From NCBI RefSeq assembly GCF_028693135.1, contig NZ_JAQUVZ010000007.1:62001-126000 (forward strand): DNA of 64,000 nucleotides. The letters run 5' to 3'. The stretch is from Methanosarcina sp. (GTDB lineage: Archaea > Halobacteriota > Methanosarcinia > Methanosarcinales > Methanosarcinaceae). The notes under the pieces were generated by a model. The model did not search any database, was not told where the DNA came from, and was given only the letters and a program-made list of their open reading frames with translations. The stretch's first letter is position 1; each line of letters starts with the position of its first letter. Made by a program: the position numbers and the translations under genes. Shown one piece after another: positions 17,101-24,071 of the stretch.

Positions 17101-18885
17101 TTAAGCAGATTTTTTCTTTACATTTACAAAGGTATCCAGGTTGTAAATTCCGTAAAGGGGATCAGTGTACCAGCCTTCGAAGTGCCTGTTATACGGAGTA
17201 ACCACGTTGCTCCAGTAGAGGGGAATTGCAGGCAGGTTCTCTGCATAGTAGTCCTGAAGCTCGTATGCATAATCCTGAAGTTCTGCAGGGTCTGTGGTTG
17301 CGAGGATATTGTCGCAGAGCTGAAGGAATTCGGGATCATCCAGGTTATGCATAACCCCCTGTCCTGTTCTCCTTGAATCAAAATAGCCGCTTCCCCAGCT
17401 TGCGTGCATGAGCATGCCCCAGGGGGTGGAACGGGTTACTGTCAGGTCATATTCATAACTGTCCTTAAGGGTAAACCAGGTATCTGAATCTACAGTCCTC
17501 AAGTCTGCGGCAAGGCCCACCTGTTCCAGATATTCTTTGAGAAGCTCGCCTGTGCGGGCGTACTCCGGCCGGATAAGGATTTCAAGCTTGAAATCTTTCC
17601 CGTCTTTTCCTTCCAGGACTCCGTTCCCATTGCTGTCCGAATATCCTGCTTTTTCCAGGAGTTCTCTGGCTTTTTCGGGGTTGTACTCAAGTTTTTCAGT
17701 TTCCTTGAATGCTTCCATTGAAGGCGGCACAAAACCGCGGTTTGGGACTTCCCCGTACCCCTGGGTCTCGAGTCTGGCAATTTCTTCATAATTTATAGTA
17801 TAGGCCAGAGTTTCCCTGAATTCCGGATCCGAAAAAGGAGCTCTCTTCAAGTTCGGGGCAAGGAAGATAAGCCCGATGTCTGTTTTTTCAAGAAAGTCGA
17901 AATCTCCGGTTTTTTCAAGCTGCTCAATGCTGGAATAAGGGTATGACCCGGCATATTTATAATAAGTGTCAACATCCCCGTTTTTAAGGGCCAGAGTGGC
18001 AACGTCCACGTTTGAATAAAAATGGACCTCCACAGTTTCAGATTCCGGAGCCTTTCCTTTCCAGTAAGGGTTTATCTCAAAAACGAGTTTTCCGGCATTA
18101 AAGTCTATCTGCTTGAGGTAATAGGGTCCGCAGCCCACGTATGGGCCTTCGTTTAAGTATTCCATGGGGTTATCGATTGATTTCCATACATGGGCAGGAA
18201 GGATATTGTAGGTCGCAAACTCCAGGTCAATGCGGGTGTAAGGCTTGTTAAATCTGAAGGTTACGGAATTGTTTGCATCCGAAACAGCCGAACTTTCCAG
18301 TGTATCGTTTATCCATCTGGCCGAGGGCGTTTCTTTCCCATAGTAGCGGATCGAAAACTCAATATCTTCGGGGGTTACCGGCTCTCCGTCGCTCCAGTAG
18401 AGGTCGTCTTTCAGGTAGAAGGTCCAGCATGTATTATTTTCCGATACCTCATAGCTTTCAGCAAGCTGGCCTGCAAGGTGCCCCTCAGAGTCTATTTTCA
18501 TGAGGGGTGGGTTTGAGAGATGGGCAAAAACTCCAAGACTTGAATCCCCGAGAAATGATGCAGATTTTATTACGCTTGGGGTTGCGATTTTCAGGGCCAC
18601 TCCTTCGGTATCTGTTGACTGCTCCATATCTGAGGCTGATTCTTCGGATCTGGTTCTCGAGTCTTGCAGTTTTTCTTCTTCTCCAAGCAGGACTTTTATA
18701 TATGTAATAACCCGGTCAAAAATCCCCTCTTTCGAGGGCGTAAGATTTTCTCCGGAAGCCTCATGTTCTGCCGCTCCTGCGGGATACATGTTTGCGCAAA
18801 AAATAAAAATGAGTACTGCAAAGGTCAGCCACCGTTTCAACCCTCTGTTAAATCCTGATTCCGTGAAATGTTTCCCCTGTTTCAT
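17101..18885 (-). CDS. ABC transporter substrate-binding protein, family 5
   Basis: A 594-residue extracellular binding protein (SBP_bac_5, Opp/Dpp/Nik family). It has a signal peptide (about 10-38, ending in AGAAEHE). A Ser/Glu-rich linker with a short helix (about 45-95) precedes the binding domain. Family blocks include LSNPPLMKIDSEGHLAGQLAE, TWTFYLKDDLYWSDGEPVT-like text (here CWTFYLKDD) and AYTINYEEIARLETQGYGEV. No clear lipobox is seen, so anchoring is uncertain. The RBS AGGAGG lies nine bases before the ATG. The ligand (peptide, nickel chelate or other) cannot be read from the sequence; the neighbours contain no nickel or peptidase gene to decide it. Confidence 0.9.
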   Translation of the reverse strand: MKQGKHFTESGFNRGLKRWLTFAVLIFIFCANMYPAGAAEHEASGENLTPSKEGIFDRVITYIKVLLGEEEKLQDSRTRSEESASDMEQSTDTEGVALKIATPSVIKSASFLGDSSLGVFAHLSNPPLMKIDSEGHLAGQLAESYEVSENNTCWTFYLKDDLYWSDGEPVTPEDIEFSIRYYGKETPSARWINDTLESSAVSDANNSVTFRFNKPYTRIDLEFATYNILPAHVWKSIDNPMEYLNEGPYVGCGPYYLKQIDFNAGKLVFEINPYWKGKAPESETVEVHFYSNVDVATLALKNGDVDTYYKYAGSYPYSSIEQLEKTGDFDFLEKTDIGLIFLAPNLKRAPFSDPEFRETLAYTINYEEIARLETQGYGEVPNRGFVPPSMEAFKETEKLEYNPEKARELLEKAGYSDSNGNGVLEGKDGKDFKLEILIRPEYARTGELLKEYLEQVGLAADLRTVDSDTWFTLKDSYEYDLTVTRSTPWGMLMHASWGSGYFDSRRTGQGVMHNLDDPEFLQLCDNILATTDPAELQDYAYELQDYYAENLPAIPLYWSNVVTPYNRHFEGWYTDPLYGIYNLDTFVNVKKKSA

Positions 18886-19232
18886 CCTGCTGCCTCCTCC
18901 TGTTCTAAGTTCTTTTCTCCTGGATTACAGAAATGGCACCAAAGGTTCCGGTTATTTCGAAAAACTAATTATTATCCTGCTCTCCTTTGCATCAATAGAG
19001 GGCGTGGGCAGTGCTATGCGTGAATTATGAGTAAGAAGGATAATGGTAACCTTAATGTGCTCTATTTTTTAATTTTATTTGCATCTTTTATTAAGATTAA
19101 ATATTTACATAATTAAAAATCATACGAATTTATTCTTTTTTATGTTCTATTATCTAAACAATTTTGTAATATAAACCTTTTGATTTTTTAATATTTCTTT
19201 GAAAAATAGATTCCTGTGCAGCCTGTCTTTTA

Positions 19233-19313
19233 ACTCTGGGAGCGCGGAGGAACAGCGGGAAGTACCCTTTCTCGGAGGACATCAGTCCGACAGGTGGGGG
19301 TAGTTCACGTGCC
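19233..19313 (+). mobile_element. IS200/IS605-like end relic
   Basis: The stretch GGGAGCGCGGAGGAACAGCGG... to GACAGGTGGGGGTAGTTCAC has the terminal GGGGTAGTTCAC of the right-end relic at 1480-1755 and the TCGGA...TCCGACAGGTGGGGG block shared with 1299-1383 and 16858-16921. Its left part resembles 52512-52552. The surrounding 18.89-19.37 kb holds no gene. Confidence 0.5.
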
Positions 19314-19371
19314 AGACTTCAATTAAACTGGAAAACTTCAATCAAACTGGAAAAATAGAAAAAATGCGTTT

Positions 19372-20376
19372 TTATTTCCGATTTTCAATCTCAATCTTTT
19401 TTTCAATTTCTCTTGCAAAGCTTTCTTTCGAGTGAATATAGAGGGAAGCCGGAAGCCCGGTATTTGAGATCATGTAAAGCAAGCTCATGGTTGTCCGGTT
19501 CAACATGGGGGAGCAGTTTAAAAGTGCGCTCCTGGAGATCCTTACTATTGTATCCAGGGACTTTATTCCTGTAAGGTAATTTTTTATATCCCGGCTCTTC
19601 TGACTTTTTTCAAATATCAGGTCTATCCATGTATTCATTTCTTCTATCAGAATTTCCCTTGTAAGGTCTTCAGGAACAATGTAACTTTTTCCTTTCTCTA
19701 TATTCTTGAAAAACTCCCTGAAACTGTCTCCTTTTGCAAGAGTATATATCTTCCCCAGCCCCCCTGAGTGGGTGTCTGTTGTTGCAGCGATACCTTTGCC
19801 AAATCTTTCCGCAAGGGCGATCGTAAGCTCATTTTTCTGCTTAAGCTCATGCATATTATATTCAAGTACGGGAAAGAGCTTTGCCAGTTTAAGTATTGCA
19901 GAGGGCTTAGGCTCCTGGTGGTCCTCAAACCAGAAGGGATGATTGTAGATAAAAGGTAGTTTATGGCGCTTGAGATATCTTATAAAACTCTTAAGGTCAT
20001 GTTCGATTTCTGCAATCTCAGTAAGTGCTAGAAAGTCCTCCTGATAAAGGTCGAAAACGTTCACGTGCAGGGTGTGCCCCGCGAACTCCGGGTCATATAT
20101 GGTCATTTCAACGCCAGATACCAGTTTTTCCCTATCCCATCCGAGAATATCATATGCATCGACTGTATCGTGGTCCGTAAATGTGACAAAATCCATCCCC
20201 ATACCGAGGGCTTTTTCATAGAGGCTCTCGGGACGCAAATCTTTTACCGGGAGCACGTCATAAGAACAGGTTGTATGCACATGCAGGTCTGCCCGTTTCC
20301 AGCCCTCCTCCATAAGCTCAGCTGCTCGTTCCGGTGTTATCAATTTTTCCTGATAATTCTTCGACCTTCTCCCCAT
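19372..20376 (-). CDS. PHP-domain phosphoesterase
   Basis: A 334-residue protein with a PHP domain. Metal-binding motifs are in the expected order: ADLHVHTTCSYD (about 30-41), VTFTDHDTVDAY (about 65), GVEMTIYD, a central YNHPFWFE histidine and TDTHSGG late in the domain. PHP proteins hydrolyse phosphate esters with a di- or trinuclear metal centre; stand-alone archaeal members have no agreed substrate (3',5'-bisphosphonucleotides and histidinol phosphate are known for relatives). A helical C-terminus of about 90 residues is added. It is monocistronic. Confidence 0.8.
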   Translation of the reverse strand: MGRRSKNYQEKLITPERAAELMEEGWKRADLHVHTTCSYDVLPVKDLRPESLYEKALGMGMDFVTFTDHDTVDAYDILGWDREKLVSGVEMTIYDPEFAGHTLHVNVFDLYQEDFLALTEIAEIEHDLKSFIRYLKRHKLPFIYNHPFWFEDHQEPKPSAILKLAKLFPVLEYNMHELKQKNELTIALAERFGKGIAATTDTHSGGLGKIYTLAKGDSFREFFKNIEKGKSYIVPEDLTREILIEEMNTWIDLIFEKSQKSRDIKNYLTGIKSLDTIVRISRSALLNCSPMLNRTTMSLLYMISNTGLPASLYIHSKESFAREIEKKIEIENRK

Positions 20377-20662
20377 AGGTGTAGAATCCAGTGATTGTTA
20401 TTTTTTCCTGATTATTTTAATTAAGTTTTATATTTCTCCTACTATAATATAATCCTTTTTTTAGATTAAGTTTTTCTGAGAAACTCATCTCAGAATCTAT
20501 AAGTTTTTTTACTCCTAGTTTTTTTACTCCTGAAAAAACTCTTTCATGGCTTTTTTCCGGTTTCAACACTTGATACACTTTTTTTTTCAATTCATACCAC
20601 CACATTTATAAAAATATACTGTAATATCCCGATATTTTCACAAAAACAATAGTGGTATAACT

Positions 20663-21160
20663 ATGGGTCTATTTAGAAAGCTAAGGACGATTTTAAGCGT
20701 AATTTTTGAAAACGAATCCGAGCAAAAAGGGGATGATTTTGAAAGGTATGTGGTGGATCTCTTCGATGAAAAATACTTCTCCATCGTGCAGTGGACTACA
20801 GATATGGCAAGAAAACATACGCGATTCGTAGAATCCGACTGCGGTCCTGACCTTGTCTTCCGCTACAAGCCTACCAATGAAATCTTCTGTGTAGAATGCA
20901 AGTTCAGGTCAAAACTCTTTAAAGGCAAACTCCAGTGGTCAAGTCCCAGGCAGCTGGGGCGTTACAGGTGTTTTGAAGGGGACAATGAGATTCCGTTTTA
21001 CGTCGTCATAGGCCTCGGTGGCAAGGCCGGAAAGCCAAAAAGAATGTTCTGTATCCCTCTTGATGAAACGAAGTCTCCTGCGCTTTCTCCGGAGCTTTTT
21101 GAAAAGTTTGAACGAAGCCCGAAGAAGAAGTTTTTCTGGAAAAACGGAATGTTGAAATAA
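20663..21160 (+). CDS. PD-(D/E)XK nuclease-like protein
   Basis: A 165-residue protein. After a short N-terminal helix, GDDFERYVVDLFDEKYFSIVQW resembles the first helix of the restriction-endonuclease fold. CGPDLVFRY followed by EIFCVECKFRS supplies the D-(10-15)-ExK active-site pattern (D at about 68, E-x-K near 80-82). QLGRYRCFEGDNEIPFYVVIGLGG continues the core. Such small proteins are found as Mrr-like nucleases or as DUF-type defence accessories; the target is unknown. It opens an AT-rich accessory island, followed closely by a decayed coiled-coil gene and a TIR gene. Confidence 0.7.
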   Translation: MGLFRKLRTILSVIFENESEQKGDDFERYVVDLFDEKYFSIVQWTTDMARKHTRFVESDCGPDLVFRYKPTNEIFCVECKFRSKLFKGKLQWSSPRQLGRYRCFEGDNEIPFYVVIGLGGKAGKPKRMFCIPLDETKSPALSPELFEKFERSPKKKFFWKNGMLK

Positions 21161-21192
21161 ATTTCCCAAATTAATTTTTTCTACTGCGTTAA

Positions 21193-21507
21193 AGGTCGAG
21201 GGTTGGAAGCAGTGATGTAGATGCAGACAACGGCACACAAGCCAGCTCACTGACCGAGGAAAGCAAGTCCCTTAATAACGATCTGCTCGTATCACAGGCT
21301 TTAGGGGAAAGAATAGAAGACCCAAGAAAGCAGATAGACTTAATGAGTGATCAACTAGGCAGGAAGGATGACCAAAGCGAAAAGTTAAATGAAAATGTGC
21401 ATAACCAAGCTGTTCATATTCAAACTCTTATTCAGGAAAATAGCAAATTGAATCTGAAACTCTTACCCAAAATCACCGAGAATAAACCATGGTGGCGCTT
21501 TTGGTAA
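21193..21507 (+). pseudogene. Decayed coiled-coil protein, C-terminal part
   Basis: A 104-codon frame with no start codon near its beginning (a TAA closes it at 21190) encodes a Gln/Glu/Asn-rich heptad pattern (ALGERIEDPRKQIDLMSDQL, then KLNENVHNQAVHIQTLIQEN) and ends KPWWRFW. An aromatic PWWxFW tail is frequent at the C-terminus of coiled-coil proteins of mobile or plasmid origin. The first in-frame ATG (at about 21340) would leave only the tail. It is most likely the 3' remnant of a longer gene whose 5' end was lost near the preceding nuclease-like gene. Confidence 0.55.
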
Positions 21508-21630
21508 TATTTGAAATATTTTGAAATATGTTGATATTTAAGCAAAATAGAAAGAGTTATTTATACTATCTCTTGATATAATTTTAAAAATTAAGGCTCT
21601 AAAGTGTGATAAATATGGATAGATTGAACT

Positions 21631-22515
21631 ATGATCACGAAGAACTGGGATGTATTCATAAGTCACGCAAGTGAAGATAAAGAATCATTCGTGAAGCCTC
21701 TTGCAGAGACTCTAAATAGTTTTGGTATAAGAGTTTGGTATGATGATTTCACTTTAAGTATTGGAGATAGTTTATCAAGATCTATAGACAAAGGATTGAT
21801 AAACTCAAATTATGGCATCGTTGTCCTTTCTCCAAGTTTTGTTCAAAAAGATTGGCCAGAGTATGAATTAAGAGGTTTGTTCGCCAAAGAAATAGGAAAT
21901 AATAAGCTAATTTTACCCATATGGCATCAAATTGATAGAGAACAACTTTTAAATTATAGTGCTATTCTTGCGGATAAGTTTGCTCTTTCTTCTTCAAAAT
22001 TAAATATATATGAAATTGCTATAAAAATAATAGAAGTTGTAAGGCCGGATCTATTTAAAAGAATAAATAGAAAGTTAGCATTTTATGATGCATTGAAGAA
22101 AGGCAAAAGATCTTTCGTTCCGATTGAATCAATTGTACCAGGTCCTATAAGACATAAAAATTTGAGCTCTTTGTATGTAAACAGTATAAGGTTAATCAGA
22201 ATCAGTTTATGGGATGTTTATCCCAATTCAATGGAATTTTGGTTGGATGGTTTTAAGAGAGACTTAAATCCAGAAAGGGAAATAGCCATTTGGGAACGAA
22301 TTGCAACTGTTTTTCTCGAGTACAGTAATTTTCAAGAATTAAGCATCGAACAAAAAAATGTTGCCTTTAACGTTATCATAAAAATATCTATGGGATTTAC
22401 GGATGAAGAATTCAAAACTGACCAAAAGGAACTTCCTCCTGGTGGATTCAAGATCATTAATCATCTTATGCGTAATGACATACCTTCTATAAACTTTGAT
22501 GAAGATTTTGAATAA
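21631..22515 (+). CDS. TIR-domain protein
   Basis: A 294-residue protein whose first ~130 residues form a TIR domain: WDVFISHASEDKESFVKPLAE (box 1), FGIRVWYDDFTLSIGDSLSRSI, YGIVVLSPSFVQKDW (box 2) and LILPIWHQI. E79, four residues after W75, sits where the catalytic Glu of NAD-cleaving TIR domains lies. The ~160-residue C-terminal part (GKRSFVPIESIVPG..., FWLDGFKRDLNPEREIAIWERIA...) is not a domain I recognise and could be the sensor. Prokaryotic TIR proteins often act in abortive-infection defence by depleting NAD. Codon use is distinctly AT-rich compared with housekeeping genes nearby, suggesting transfer. Confidence 0.8.
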   Translation: MITKNWDVFISHASEDKESFVKPLAETLNSFGIRVWYDDFTLSIGDSLSRSIDKGLINSNYGIVVLSPSFVQKDWPEYELRGLFAKEIGNNKLILPIWHQIDREQLLNYSAILADKFALSSSKLNIYEIAIKIIEVVRPDLFKRINRKLAFYDALKKGKRSFVPIESIVPGPIRHKNLSSLYVNSIRLIRISLWDVYPNSMEFWLDGFKRDLNPEREIAIWERIATVFLEYSNFQELSIEQKNVAFNVIIKISMGFTDEEFKTDQKELPPGGFKIINHLMRNDIPSINFDEDFE

Positions 22516-22794
22516 TAATATTCAGTCCTCTTAGAGTAGAGTTGATTGACTTTCTCTATTGATATTTTTTTAGTTTATATTCGACATTCTTACTCTCTTA
22601 TTTTTCTCCCATGTTTCATACTATGCTTTTCTGAAATCCATTATTCTGTATCCTGTAGAAATACGTAGTAATTGACCGATTAACCCGCCATCAAATTTAA
22701 AAAAGAGGATGAGATTCCGATTTATTTTAATTGAAATATTGGGTAACTTATCGAGAACGAGCTTTTAATTTCTGTTGCGAGTTTTACACTTTGA

Positions 22795-23055
22795 TTAATA
22801 AGCATCTTTGTGATGGGCTAATTTCACTAATGTCACGGTTTGCGCTTTTTCATCAACAGAAAAACATAGTATAAAGTTAGAATCAATGTGTACTCGCTTA
22901 TATTTATGTAGAGGATAATTGAGGTTTTTGTAATGCTGAGGATTGATACAAATTTCATTAGCTTTCTTGAAAATTGCCTCAAACAGTACATGATTCTTCT
23001 TGTTTAACTTTCTCAGCTCTTTTGAAAGTTTTCCTCTGATCAACAATTTGTACAA
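22795..23055 (-). CDS. RelE/YafQ-like toxin
   Basis: An 86-residue RelE/ParE-superfamily toxin: YKLLIRGKLSKELRKLNKKN, then LHKYKRVHIDSNFILCFSVDE and VTLVKLAHHKDAY. The closing His-rich HHKDAY resembles the C-terminal end of YafQ/RelE-type mRNA endonucleases. It starts two bases after the stop of the antitoxin gene, the usual antitoxin-toxin order. mRNA cleavage at the ribosome is the expected action if active. Confidence 0.85.
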   Translation of the reverse strand: MYKLLIRGKLSKELRKLNKKNHVLFEAIFKKANEICINPQHYKNLNYPLHKYKRVHIDSNFILCFSVDEKAQTVTLVKLAHHKDAY

Positions 23056-23057
23056 GC

Positions 23058-23324
23058 TTACTCATCCTCATCAGGCAAGCTTTTGATGTATGCTTTTAAT
23101 TCATCGGCATTTTTGAATGGTCCAATTACTTCATCATTCTCCGAATCAAGCATTTCCTTTATGAACTCAGGACTGTATCGAGGCTCAAGTATTTTCTCTT
23201 CATATTGAGCTACAACTAAGTCGAGCGCGGCACTCTTATCCTTTAAATTATATTTGGCTTTAACAATATTCAGAACTTGATTCGTTTTGTCTGACATTTT
23301 AACTCTAGCTTGTATCATGTGCAT
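23058..23324 (-). CDS. RelB-like antitoxin (DUF2683 type)
   Basis: An 88-residue protein: VKMSDKTNQVLNIVKAKYNLKDKSAALDLVVAQY is a ribbon-helix-helix-like DNA-binding start, followed by an acidic C-terminal part (EFIKEMLDSENDEVIGPFKNADELKAYIKSLPDEDE) that would wrap the toxin. Both ATGs at 23324 and 23318 are possible; no RBS is visible, so the mRNA may be leaderless. Inverted repeats overlapping the start fit autoregulation by the complex. Confidence 0.8.
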   Translation of the reverse strand: MHMIQARVKMSDKTNQVLNIVKAKYNLKDKSAALDLVVAQYEEKILEPRYSPEFIKEMLDSENDEVIGPFKNADELKAYIKSLPDEDE

Positions 23325-23362
23325 TCCGTATGCACATTATATGCACACACCGCATATAATAC
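23317..23362 (-). promoter_or_regulatory. Operator and promoter of the toxin-antitoxin pair
   Basis: ATGTGCAT (23317-23324) and ATGCACAT (23330-23337) form a perfect 8-bp inverted repeat with a 5-bp spacer. A further half site ATGCACA lies at 23341-23347, and TATA-like TTATATG sits beside it. The antitoxin start codon is inside the first arm. Confidence 0.6.
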
Positions 23363-23785
23363 TATCTTATCAATGAGATTATGTCACCTGTAACATATTC
23401 CATGCAGCAAGTTGTTCTTTTATCATAATAATAACCATAGAAAGCCCAAAAATAAGCCGTTTGATTTCTCGAATTCATCTAATATTTTTCCAAGGGCATA
23501 TATTCCACCCAATTTAACCAGAGGAACAAGAAAAAACTGGGAAAGAATAAGAGGACTTCAAACACTTTCCGTGAGTTTGGCGTTTGTAGAGTCATCATGT
23601 TGCAAAGGCATCAATACGCAATCAAAAGTCGCGTTTGGTATTCTATCCTGAAAACACCAATCCTGTATAAGTGGACGACCAGAGCACTGGTTTGCTTTGA
23701 TTGTAACTGTAACAAAAAGATAAGTATTTTTATAAGAAACCGTAACCAACTGTAACAAAGTTACGAACGATTATCAAACAATCTT

Positions 23786-23920
23786 AGAGCCTATCCGAAA
23801 AGGCAGTAATGCATGTTCAAAAGTTACAATAAATCTATAATATCCGAGCATCCTTCCCGTTTGTGAATATTGCTTATCGTGAAAGTTACAGCAGGTCACA
23901 ACACTTTTCGGATAGGCTCT
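23786..23920. mobile_element. 135-bp MITE with perfect 17-bp terminal inverted repeats
   Basis: The left end AGAGCCTATCCGAAAAG and the right end CTTTTCGGATAGGCTCT are exact reverse complements. The interior has no open frame. A clear target duplication is not visible. Length and end structure fit a miniature inverted-repeat element mobilised by a full-length IS elsewhere in the genome, possibly IS5-like (inference). Region 23.4-24.0 kb otherwise has only short, doubtful frames. Confidence 0.8.
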
Positions 23921-24071
23921 TGGCCGATTTCCATTATTATACGACAAGTGGGTACAAAGGTTCTAAAGAGTTAAATTCTAAACAAATTGGGTTTCAATCA
24001 AGATGACACTTTGAAAAGTAACGTAAAACCCAAACTTAAGTTGAAAAAAGGATAATTAAGGGGTGTAGTGA

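Noticed and set aside
20417-20605. 62-codon minus-strand ORF upstream of the nuclease-like gene
   Set aside because: A TATA-like stretch exists, but the Lys-rich product has no family, no clear RBS and internal near-repeats; not enough to call.
23412-23651. 79-codon ORF between the TA pair and the MITE
   Set aside because: No recognisable domain or RBS; possibly decayed coding DNA, but no frame is consistent along the stretch.
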